Assembly (NCBI GenBank): GCA_949710005.1
Contig: OX453286.1
Span: 7,364,450-7,428,449 of the forward strand
Reading direction: 5' to 3'
DNA from: Ricordea florida
Taxonomy: Eukaryota; Cnidaria; Anthozoa; Corallimorpharia; Ricordeidae
DNA: 64,000 nucleotides
The position numbers and the translations under genes are program-made. Shown here piece after piece: positions 54,738 through 64,000 of this stretch. Every line of letters starts with the position of its first letter. Positions within the stretch are counted from its first letter, which is position 1. Under the pieces are notes generated by a model, which had not been told where the DNA came from, made no database searches, and worked only from the letters and a program-made list of their open reading frames with translations.

Positions 54738-57662
54738 ATGTTGAGCATCACTGAAAAGCTGGGATTTTTGTTTCTTTTCTGCCTGCTGGAACTGCTCGAT
54801 GTGACAATTTCAAGCCGACCAGCTATCGCCCGTTCACAGCAACTTCGCTACGCCATTTACACGATGCACGAATTCTCCTACTTAAACGTTACTAAAATTG
54901 CAAATAAAACGGTGCAGAGTGACTTTGACTGCGCGTTCGAGTGCTTGGAAAATCCTGACTGTTTTTCTTACAACGTTGAAGCCTCCGTGCAAAGGGGAAA
55001 AACCACTTGGTGCGAGCTGCTATCTTCAGACAAGTACAACTTCACCAACGAATTAAGTACAAACTACAAAACACATCATTATTCCATCTGGGTGAGTAAG
55101 CTTTTCCTTTAGATCCTTTAAGCAATTGAAAAAAGGGAAAACTTAGGGTAACAACTTAATTAAAACTATTTTCATGTTACAACTGACAAGCACGACAATT
55201 GATCTGGCAGAAATAGTGCAGCCACCAAAATGTAATTTCCTTGAGGGGAAGTGTTTCCCTTTAATGAATTGATAAGGAGTTTTCCGGTAGGATTTTCAGT
55301 AAGGAAAAGTTATGTTCCAATTGAACGTTTTCCGAAAAACTGTGAGGCGTGGAAATATCGTGGCTGCGAAATATAAAGAGCTTGGAACGGGTGCGAAACG
55401 TGCGAAATGGTAACCTGGTCGTTTTTATACCAGGGTCGCATTATCCGTCTGGACGAACTTGGGCGAACATTCGTAGTTCGCCATGTTATTCTCCTCTAGT
55501 ATAATGACGGGCACACGACGCATTATGCGTCCAGAAGGAAAACCTTTAGTAATGCGTCGCTCAAGACTTATTACGAAGAGTAGTTCGTCTAGACGCATAA
55601 TATGTCTTGTGTCCGTCTTTATACTAGAATAACCAGACGAACTACGAATGTTTGCCCAAGTTCGTCCAGATGAATAATGCGTCCCCTAGTAAAAAAACGG
55701 CCAATGGAACACAGCTTTCCAATAGGAAATTCTCAACGGGGAAAAGAGGATTTCTCTTGAGATTTTCCAATCATATCCCTCCGGAAAATATCCTCCGGAA
55801 GGAACTCAAAGGTCATGTTACGTTGACATACCAAACAGAATTTCCTGGACTTTTTGGAAATGAAGAAAAGCACTTTTCACACCATCCTTAAATTTCTTCC
55901 GATGAAAGTAAATATTTGCGTACCTTTTGTCGTTTGGTGCTGAAAAAGTAAGGCCAAATGAACTTTCCAAATTTGCGTGATTCCAAAACGGTACTTTGAT
56001 AGATTTTAGTATATAAACTATAGTGTTTCACAGGAATTTATGCCCCTGAGAAATATCGTATTCAAACACAATTAATAATATTACAATTTTGCGTCTGTGA
56101 ATACGATAATTCTACGAAGTTTTGCGTGGTTCGAGTTTTGGACAGTGACAGACGTCATGGTGGCAACACCTAAAGATAGAACCTTAATGTCTTTAAGTAT
56201 CACTACTTACTATAGTCTTATTGTCTTTGTAAAGCAACTTTTATTATTTTATTATTTATAGATTTTTAGTTGCATTTGATCGGTCATAATCGTAAGGAGC
56301 TCTTTTTGTCTTGCAATTATATTCTAGTTCAAACATACGAGAATTTTTTCATATATTCACATTTATACCTTCATCCTCTATGAATGTACTTCGCACTCAC
56401 AAAGTGTCCATCTTTCAGTTGGTTTGATCGCTCAGTTGGTTGCAGCGTTGCACCGGTATGGCAAGGTCATGGGTTTGAATCCCGTTCAAGCCTAAATTCT
56501 CTTCAGGTCAGCGGAGCTGCTTGTACCTGCCACGGTCGTTCACTTATTAAAATTGTTTTATATAAATCCATGTATGGTGCTTCTTTATATAATAAAACAG
56601 AATAATACATGGGTGCGAGTAGATATTGAATTTCTCTTGTCTTTACTTGTTCGCTGCGTCTTCACTCATAATCTGTCGATTTGGACACTTGAGGCAAAAT
56701 TTCATAGCTCCGCGCACCCTTGTATTATTCTCTAATTAATCCGACTGCGAGTAATTGTATGTTGATATAGATTGATGTGATCGAATTTTATTTAACTGCA
56801 GACCCCATGTTCTTTGGTTCCTTGCAAGAACAATGCTACATGCATTGCAAATTATGAAGATAACACCTACACTTGCCTGTGTGGACTCGGGTTTGGCGGA
56901 ATAAACTGCGATAAAGGTGCTAGAAATGGTTCTCTGTATTAACATGTGACTCTTTGTGAGTTAGCATATGGTAAACTTAACAAGATGGTGGATGTTGGAA
57001 AGAGAGAACTCAGACAGACTGAATTTTCTTTGTTTGAAAATTTGTGGCTTATCACTGATAATATACTCATTGATTATAATATGTAATGGATATCATCGAC
57101 GAGTAACCAACTGATTAACCATTAACTACCTATTAATTAATCACTGATTACATTAATTTATTAGGTCTGGTAGGTGTATTAAGTATTAATTAACCGAGGT
57201 ATAATTTCTGTTATTTTTAAAAACAACAAAACTTTCTCTCACCTATCAGCTCCCCTATGTGATGTGTCTGATGGCTGGCGGTTGTTTAACACGTCCTGCT
57301 ACAAGTTCTTCACGGAGGCAAAGCCGTGGTCAGAAGCAGAACAATACTGTGCCAAGCAGTTTAATTCAACTCTTGTGGCAGTAAATTCTCAGGAAGAAAG
57401 CAACTTCGTGACATCGCTTCTTCCCGCTTCAATCGGTGGCACTCAGGTCTGGATTGGAGGCAACGACATGGACACAGAAGGGACCTGGGTCTGGGTGGAC
57501 GGTAGTGATTGGGGCGACTATGACGATTGGCACACGAATGAACCCAACGGTGGCAGCAATGAAAATTGTTTGGCAATCTTGCCTGCGAGAGAGAACAAAT
57601 GGAATGATGCCTCTTGCGCCTTATCCAGACCATTCATTTGTAAAACCGTGCAAAGACATTAA
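54738..57662 (+). CDS. Secreted PAN/apple-like, EGF, C-type lectin protein
   Basis: Three exons with fitting phases: 54738-55091 (W|GTGAGT, phase 0), 56801-56916 (after CTGCAG; donor AAAG|GTGCTA, phase 1) and 57250-57662 (after TATCAG; TAA). The Met at 54738 starts a good signal peptide (LGFLFLFCLLELLDVTIS); an in-frame codon at 54663 only adds residues before it. Exon 1 continues with a short apple/PAN-like segment (SDFDCAFECLENPDCFSYN, WCELL). Exon 2 is one EGF domain (CSLVPCKNNATC...CLCGLGFGGINC). Exon 3 is a C-type lectin domain with CYKFF, WIGGNDMDTEGTW, the EPN sugar-binding motif and WNDASC; EPN suggests mannose-type, calcium-dependent binding. A secreted lectin in adhesion or immunity is likely. 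No lesion seen. Confidence 0.83.
55425..55697. mobile_element. MITE with about 55-bp imperfect inverted repeats, in intron 1 of the lectin gene
   Basis: The left arm (gcattatccgtctggacg...cattcgtagttcg) pairs with the right arm (cgaactacgaatg...cgtccagatgaataatgc). Inner segments also contain inverted gacgcat/atgcgtc motifs. Confidence 0.75.
56421..56492 (+). mobile_element. tRNA-like head of a SINE (degenerate)
   Basis: The 72-nt stretch folds as a cloverleaf with a 7-bp acceptor stem (ggtttga/tcaagcc), an anticodon loop reading GGT (Thr-like) and a T arm with tttgaat, a changed B box. The D arm is poor and AT-rich body sequence follows. It lies in intron 1 of the lectin gene and is more likely a SINE head than a working tRNA. 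Confidence 0.55.
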
Positions 57663-58550
57663 GATTTTAGAAACGTTCATGCTACAACAGGATATATGTG
57701 CGTTATTGTCTGAGCGTGAAGTCAAGATGGCTGCATATTTGCCTAGCTCTTATCAAAAGAGAACGAGGCCAATATTCAATTGAAAAATAATCTAATAGGA
57801 AGTTAATCCTTTAGCTACATTACTTTGATCTGTATGCAACTCGGCAATATCTCCATATCTTAATTATAAGTCGAAGGGGGAATTATTAAGGAGCGGGATT
57901 TTTCTTGTACAAGTGACACATTCCATAGCATTTTGCAGCCGAAAACCCTTTCTCGCTTGGCAATCTGTACGTTGCACGGTGAAGTCCTGAAGTTGAGTAG
58001 TCTCTACATTATCTGTGGTGGTTGAATTAGCCGAGACAAACCTCATATAACTTTAAACCCAAATTTTCATATCAAAGCCAAATGAAACCAAACATTTGAT
58101 AGTTAGTTGATCAGATTAAAATACACAACAAATGGCACGAAAAAGTTCCAGAATCACAAAAATTCGGAAACAAGAGCTATCAGTAGAAATGTTATTTCTG
58201 ATGAATGAGCTTACGAAGAAGGCCGAAATAAATATTTTGCCAGCACGGGAATAAGGTGGTGCATCATGGGTAGAAAATAAAAGTGGTACAAAACAGGGAA
58301 TGTGGCATGTGATAATCATCTAGGCCTCTGAATCAACCCTGTTTAGAGCTCCGTTGGTCGTCGCACAAGGTCGTCATGTGAATCACCAAAGACAAGGTTT
58401 GGGAACTGATTAAAATCAACAACCAACAGTGGATGAATTTGTTTAAAAATTTGTTACAAGAATTAAACGGACCAACGATAATAATGGAGAATAATAATGG
58501 AGAATAATGGAGATAAAGAAGCTAAAACACAGCGAGTCCCATCAGTTCAA
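57663..58550. other. Spacer without supported gene
   Basis: 3' flank of the lectin gene and AT-rich sequence. Small ORFs are on both strands with no domain-like features. Confidence 0.4.
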
Positions 58551-58559
58551 ACTCAAAGC

Positions 58560-58997
58560 CAACCAAACTTAATACAAGTTCAATCTGATGTTAGGAGAGG
58601 CGTTACTTCGCAAACGCCAAAAGCACACTCTTCCTGCTGATAAATCGGGGTCAGACTGGCTTACCGTAAACGAATACAAGAAGCATGATTAAGCGGAAAA
58701 TTCTGACGACAAGAAGCGTATTTGCAGTGCTGAAAGGCACGCTCGAACGACACTGAAGACGAGAAGGAGCAACTCATTTACCATGAACAAAAGACCTTCG
58801 CTTGTATGCTCGTGGGTTTCCTCTACTTCAACGTCCTGCACTCAACAGCAGCCTCGAGCCGTTCAGCCTCCTGTGCTCTCTAAGTTTCCGGTTCGTCGTC
58901 TCAATACGAGCAGTTGTTTCGCTTGCGGTAAATTTGGGCATTGGCGTTCTGCCTGTGCAGCGACGGCCAAACAGCAGACTCCTCGCGCATTAAAGTG
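58560..58997 (+). pseudogene. Gag fragment of a DIRS-like retroelement
   Basis: The frame reads KSGSDWLTVNEYKKHD, then NSDDKKRICSAERHA, then a Ser/Pro/Gln-rich linker and a zinc knuckle CFACGKFGHWRSAC. This matches the usual cnidarian gag-like order (helical region, basic Arg-rich part, single CCHC knuckle). A stop (TAA near 58692) interrupts it. No polymerase, RNase H or recombinase follows. Confidence 0.55.
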
Positions 58998-59125
58998 ACT
59001 ACAAAATGAGGACAAACCAGGTGTAGTTAATTCCATTTTTTATTTATGATTTGATTATGAAAGCGAAAGATGACGGTGACTTAGATTGTGAACTTGTCTC
59101 ATTTTGTTCTGCAATTTTTTCACAG

Positions 59126-59660
59126 TTGCTCCGCACATCACCGTCCCATTAAAACAAGTGGTGGCTGAAAAACAGCAAATGATCGCTATGACCTGCACAG
59201 TCATTGATCAGCCGCAACCGAAAATCACGTGGTCTGAGCCATTTGATAAATTGCCAAGAAAAAGAGTTGTTACTGGAAAGGGAGAAATGACAATTAACAA
59301 TGTGATGAAAAAAGATGGGGGAGTGTACATTTGTTAGGCACAGATAGAATATCCTGGGAACAGCATCACACACTGTTCAACTGGTGATATTCTCTCGTCT
59401 GCAGTTCGAAGCTTGTCCTCCTAAAAGGACCGACCCCAATGTTTGGGTCTAGTGTTTATTTGCCATGTTTGGCCGAGTGTGATCTTAAACCTACAGTGAT
59501 GTGGATAAAGGATGGCAAATCTTCACTAAAACTGTAATTAATTAAACTTAATGTTCCAGTTAATGGAACACTGGTCATTCCACACATAAAGAATTCACAC
59601 GATGGATCTAACACCTGTAAAGCAACTAACGCTCGTACAAATTTTACTGAAGGTCGCATT
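59126..59660 (+). pseudogene. Copy 5, Ig2-Ig3 fragment of the Ig/fibrinogen-like family
   Basis: The acceptor TTTTCACAG and the exon start match the last exon of the family. Ig2 is of the copy 3 type ([28 protein letters not shown]), then TAG at 59335 where copy 3 has AAG, a 4-nt insertion (about 59343), and a badly shifted Ig3 to about 59660. No fibrinogen-like part follows. Confidence 0.85.
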
Positions 59661-59943
59661 ATTTAGTTTAGAAAAACCAATAAAACAACAGCTAGCCACA
59701 GTTCAATTCTAGATGGATTAGCAGAAGATTAAAGAGAAAAAATTACTTTGTGATGGAATCCATGTTATTTGTAAATTGACGGTTTCTCTTTTACTTATAT
59801 CGCACTCTTGATATTTTATACAGTTGCAGGAGCCCATTACCCGGAGCGTGCAACTACCATACTAGGTCTGTGAAACCTGCAACTGCTATAGGTTTATGCA
59901 ACGACGTTTTCACAAGTAAGGTTATTTTTAGAGCTCCTTACAG

Positions 59944-60505
59944 TTGCTCCTCGCCTCGCATTGTTGTCTAATCGAGGGATGGCTCAAGAAGGACAGAACA
60001 TCACTATTAACTTTACTGTTGCTGGGAAACCAAACCCTGGAATATTATGTTCTAGACTGGGTGGAAGGTTACCCTTAACAAGCTCGTTTCACGACAAAAG
60101 ACTGCTGACCATCACCAACGTTTCAGTAAGAAACGGTGGAACATACGAAAGTAAAGCAGAAAATATTCTGGGTATAACATCAGACACTGTTCAACTGGTG
60201 ATATTCTCTCTTCTGCGGTTCAAAGTTCGTCCTCCCAAAGAACTGAATCCAGTGCTTGGATCCACTGTTTATCAACCATGTTTGGCCGAGAGTGATCTCA
60301 AACCTTTAGTCACTTGGATAAAGGATGAAAAAATCTTCACTTCCGGCAAACTCTTACGTTCTTCTAAATGGAACAGTGGTCATTCCACACATAATAAAAT
60401 CACATCAAGGATCTTACACCCGTAAAGCAACTAACGCTCTGACAACGATATAAGCCACTGTCAAGATCAATTCTCAAACCGCAACTTCCTGTTCCATGAC
60501 TCCTG
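59944..60505 (+). pseudogene. Copy 6, Ig2-Ig3 fragment of the Ig/fibrinogen-like family
   Basis: Acceptor CTTACAG, then Ig2 of the copy 1/2 type ([15 protein letters not shown]; the second cysteine is also lost, TYESKAEN) and Ig3 to about 60340. There a frameshift occurs, followed by Cys to Arg in the TYTCKATN motif and a TAA near 60451. It stops at cttcctgttcc, the start of the fibrinogen-like domain, where the homology ends. 60510-61030 contains no gene. Confidence 0.85.
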
Positions 60506-61035
60506 TTAGGGAACACGGGAACAAAAACTGGTGAAAACTCTATAGAAGGGGGTTGCGAAATTGAGGGGGGCGGGTACATGGTAAGCAGATATTTTACGGG
60601 GAACAAATATGGAAAAGGTGCGGGTACATGGGAAAATATGGCAATTTTGGAAGGGAACAAGGACCCCCCTGGGAGACCTTCAGCACTAACCCACTATAAG
60701 ACGAGTCAGTAACAACAGTAGGTTGATTGAAGGATTACCACATTACAATGGAAAAGGTTACCGGGGTTAAATACCTGACCAAAATTGAATATAGAAGGTA
60801 TGGAGGTCAGAACTTAGGCTTGGGCCTTTCCTTGAAAGGTGTATTAAGTATCTCAGTCCCTAAAAAAGGCAAAAAACTGAAAGGTAAAGAAATCACCCAT
60901 ACGTGAATGATAGCCGGATTGTTTTGGGTGTTTCGGGTGAAGAACACAAGAAAAAAAAAACCGCTAACAGGGTAAGGAACCAATAAAACAGGGGTATCAA
61001 AACGAGCGGCACCATCCCATGACGAACGCCTGCCA

Positions 61036-61332
61036 CTTTTTATTTATTTTTTTTTTTTATTTATTTAGTCACTCACAAAACTTACACAACAAGAACAAAA
61101 GGTGTTAATTAAATTATAAAATTAATGTGACAAGGAACCCTAACGAAGCTTGAAGCTTATATTAATAGGCTTCCTTTAGCTACTAATGAACTAAATTCAT
61201 GGCTGAGTGCAGAGTGAGCAAGATCGGAAAATTAAACAACAGATCGGCTATCAGTGAGATAATTCTTTAGATTTTTTTTAAAAACAGATATAGAAGGAGA
61301 ACTAATTAGTGAAACAGGCAACGAATTCCAAC
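61036..61332 (-). mobile_element. LINE 3'-end fragment
   Basis: Nearly identical to 47140-47415 (3' UTR and last codons of the LINE) with an A-rich tail (aaataaataaaaa on -) at its low-coordinate end. It is strongly 5'-truncated, as expected from incomplete reverse transcription. Confidence 0.88.
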
Positions 61333-61639
61333 GCTTATTCAACGCTACAAATAATAGTCGGTCATCGGTCATTGGCAGACCAAAATTAGCTCATATCCGA
61401 CGAAATCCCAACTGTGGTTGGACATGATGTCCAGAAAATTTTATTTTTGGTGATATCCGACTACATTTTTGTTTTGTCCGACCAAAATGGTCACTTGGTC
61501 GGAGATTTGCTATTTCAAGAAAAAAATTATTTGCAGCCCTGCTAATTATTGTACAAAGGGGCAAGTTGCCTTTTTAAATAAGTTGAAATAGTCGGTTTAC
61601 TTTAAATTTGTCAAGCTCATCGCGCGAAAGCGAAATCAA

Positions 61640-61720
61640 TATACAGTGGAACCCGCTGTAACGAAGTTCCACGGTACAGAATCAATTGTTCGTTATGGCA
61701 AAAACCCCGTTATGACAAAT
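61640..61720. repeat. Possible pogo/Tigger-type terminal repeat
   Basis: tacagtggaacccgctgtaacgaag near 61643 resembles the cagtggaacc termini of pogo/Tigger transposons. No matching second end or transposase was found. Confidence 0.3.
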
Positions 61721-61739
61721 TATCTGGTTATCTGCTTAT

Positions 61740-63055
61740 TCAAGTCTTCGCCTGTCCCATTATTAGAACCTTTCACGATGACAAATGCACGCATGCATCT
61801 TAAGAATCAAAAATAAAATACGAAATCTATAAAATTAATCATCATATGAAACTGTCTTTGGATCGACGGTTTTATTTACGAACCCAAAAAGCCGTTATTT
61901 AATGGTTAACAGGTTTAAGCTCATTTAAAGTAAGTTAAGCAATCTTTATTCATCGAAATGTCCCGGATTTCCTCAGTTATGCACCAGCAATAGAACAAGA
62001 GGTCTTGGCACCAGTTATTTGAACCCCCCTACCGCCTTTTCATCCCCAGCCCCCCTCCCATCCATTCCTCCACTGGCAGATAAACTGACGAAGAAGGTAT
62101 AATTTCAGACGCTTAATAATCATGCATGAAAAATTAAAGAATAAAACGAAAAAATATAAGTAAACTTTACTTAAAGTTGTATGAGTCGACCGTTTAGCTC
62201 AGTGGTAGAGCGTCGGACTAGCGTGCGGGAGGTCGTGGGTTCAAACCCCGGCCGGACCAACACTCAGGGTCTTTAATTAATTGAGGAGAAAGTGCTGCCT
62301 TTGTAATGACATCTGCAAATGGTTAGACTTTCTAGTCTTCTCGGATAAGGACGATAAACCGTAGGCCCCGTCTCACAACTCTTCATAATTGATTCCGTGG
62401 GACGTAAAAGAACACACACACTGTTCGAAAAGAGTAGGGGACGTAGTTCCCGGTGTTGTGATGGTTAAATGCTCGGAGATATTAGCTGCATAAAGCTACT
62501 CTAAAATCCGAGGGCAAATAAAGTAATGTATGTATGTATGTATGTATGAGAAAAATCCTGTGAAAGCTCCAGTTGTTAACAAAGTATAATCTATTTAATG
62601 AATTGTGTTTCGTGTTTAGAGGGCGGAGGAGTTCAGTCTGAATTTTTCCCCGTAAGGCAGGACTTTCGCTGCATTTCTCAGACAGTAAAAGTGAAAGCTC
62701 CGGGTACCGGGAGCGGAGATTTCAAATGACTTGTGCATTATCAGTTTTATTAATTTCTCTGTGACTTTTTTAAACGATTATTAAAACTAAGGCTACTTAG
62801 ACAAACAGAACGTTTTCATCCTTCTGTGGTTGGAGAAATCCGCATACAAGCTACTATTGCCGTCTTTGGCATCTTCGTTGCCTTGTTTCTTTGTTTCTTG
62901 TGTTTTGTTTGTTTGTTTGTCTGTTTTTTTTTTTTTTGCCGACTTCTTTTTAAGGTCTTTTGACAAGAAATCGACGGTCCAACAAGTTTACTCTAAACAA
63001 ACAGAACACAGAAAACGTGAGCTGAAGATTCTTCAGCTAAAGTTAAAAAAGAATT
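61740..63055 (-). repeat. Inverted duplicate of the 13.14-14.24 kb block, carrying a SINE
   Basis: Aligned in reverse to 13140-14242 apart from the SINE at 62186-62543. The ORF seen at 62830-63060 lies in the duplicated low-complexity stretch (poly-T, repeated ttgtttgt) and ends in a Lys/Glu-rich frame. The paralogous stretch on the other copy does not keep it, so I do not call a gene. Confidence 0.75.
62186..62543 (+). mobile_element. Full-length tRNA-Ala-derived SINE
   Basis: The head (62188-62259) has an exact A box (tagctcagtgg), a B box (ggttcaaacc) and an anticodon loop reading AGC (Ala). The body is shared with 31456-32010 and the 3' end is a (tatg)n microsatellite. gtatgag flanks both sides (62179-62185, 62544-62550). 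The paralogous site near 13625-13645 lacks the SINE. It is not a functional tRNA gene, as the head runs on into SINE body. Confidence 0.88.
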
Positions 63056-63618
63056 GCTGAATTTTTGGATTGTTAAATTTGTATTGTACTGAAAATTAAC
63101 CTCTAGCAGTCAGATCGATGGTGTAAATAGTGTATTGTTTTCAGCAAAGGATGGTTCATTTATTAGCTATATATATGTTGTGGTTCAATCTTATCCTTTA
63201 TTTCAATTTATTTTCCCACATTTTTAACTCGTTATCATACATTTCTGTTCCCTAAAAACAAAGGAAAATTAAACTTACACCAAGGATGAAGTTAAACCAC
63301 AACATGGTCAATAAAGACTGAGCCGGAAGCTGTGTCATGTGATCATCAGGTTTAACGATGAAGAAATCTAACTTGTTCTGACAGCGACACACAACAACAA
63401 AAGAAGAGTAAGCTCCACGTTTTGATATTGTTTACAAAAAAAAAATAAATAGTCTTGCCCAAATTGAAAAAGCGGAAAATGCAGCATGAAATCAGTTCTC
63501 ATTATTCACTAAACATGAATTCCCGTTATACCGCTTTTCATTATCCTTATAACATACGCAATATTTGAGTCGTCCAGTCACTGAATCATTATAACCAGTA
63601 GTGTAGATTATTGGAATC

Positions 63619-63750
63619 AATGTAAGTAGTATCTAGACAACTGTGCACCTACCTTCCCCTAACACAACATTAACTCTAACTTTTTAACTTATTATAACTT
63701 GTTGGGTTAGGGGAGGGGTAAGTGCACAGTAGCCCAGATACTTACATCTA
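63619..63750. repeat. Foldback repeat, about 50-bp arms
   Basis: The left arm (atgtaagtagtatctag...ctgtgcacctaccttccc) pairs with the right arm (ggaggggtaagtgcacag...gatacttacat) around a short AT-rich loop. The remaining ends of the window (63056-63618 and 63751-64000) contain no supported gene. Confidence 0.75.
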
Positions 63751-64000
63751 CTATATCGCCTCCCAAATTCACATATCATGAAACTCTAACTGATACATAC
63801 AAAATGCCGCAGCTCGGTTGGTCACGGCAACACGAAGATTCTGTCATTTTACACCGTGAGACTTTTCCATTTCCATTGGCTCCCTATAAGTTATCGCATA
63901 ACACGACGCATCACACGAGCCCACAGTAGGAGAAGTTGTGTGGCTTAAATCTCTTTGCAAGAAATCCAATCATGACAGATTTTAAACGCGTTACTTGGGC

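Noticed and set aside
62188..62259. Functional tRNA-Ala gene
   Set aside because: Cloverleaf is good, but it continues into a SINE body repeated at 31.5 kb and is flanked by target duplications.

Overview
The window reads as nuclear DNA of an anthozoan cnidarian, most likely a stony coral or close relative. It is AT-rich, has few spliced genes with GT/AG introns, is dense in small foldback/MITE-like elements and tRNA-derived SINEs, and carries the collagen/Ig/fibrinogen-like and C-type lectin genes expanded in that group. The species cannot be named from the sequence.

Host gene family: six or more copies or fragments of one family occupy 0.8-10.2 kb (+ strand, two tandem copies), 33.1-41.1 kb (- strand, one intact copy plus fragments) and 59.1-60.5 kb (+ strand, two broken copies). 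The product is a type II membrane protein. In order it has a short cytoplasmic tail, a TM helix, a coiled coil, a furin-like site, a collagen triple helix, three Ig domains and a C-terminal fibrinogen-like domain of the contactin-associated-protein type. Only the - strand copy (exons at 39753-39489, 39000-38362 and 34688-33544) is intact by eye, adding up to 682 codons. Copy 1 has a nonsense and a frameshift lesion, and copy 2 has lost the start of its collagen exon. Flanking blocks are also duplicated, often in inverted orientation (11.6-12.3 kb vs 32.1-33.1 kb; 13.1-14.2 kb vs 61.7-63.1 kb).

Viral island: about 14.6-29.5 kb is a Polinton/Maverick (adintovirus-like) element. It has a double jelly-roll major capsid protein, an A32-type packaging ATPase, a retroviral-type integrase, a protein-primed family B DNA polymerase and seven or eight small structural/membrane proteins. 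All but the integrase are on the - strand. Most genes carry a TTTAAAGAT-like box 21-29 nt before the ATG. The polymerase gene is interrupted by a 2976-bp insertion flanked by a 5-bp target duplication. I saw no adenain-type protease and no terminal inverted repeats.

Transposon graveyard: 29.6-32.0 kb is a truncated non-LTR retrotransposon with a nested MITE-like insert and a SINE. The large intron of the intact Ig gene holds a Penelope-like tail and an intronless Crypton-like tyrosine recombinase ORF. The 41.1-47.1 kb stretch looks like a decayed large mobile element (MADF-like, Cys-rich, DDE-like core, RING/zinc-knuckle/cysteine-protease-like parts), cut by a LINE. Then follow a 935-bp MITE, a Harbinger-type transposase pseudogene (49.8-51.3 kb) and a perfect 176-bp palindrome.

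An apparently intact three-exon secreted PAN/apple-like, EGF, C-type lectin gene lies at 54.7-57.7 kb. A DIRS-type gag remnant, the last Ig fragments, a LINE tail, a SINE with a recognisable empty site at the paralogous block, and a foldback repeat fill the rest.
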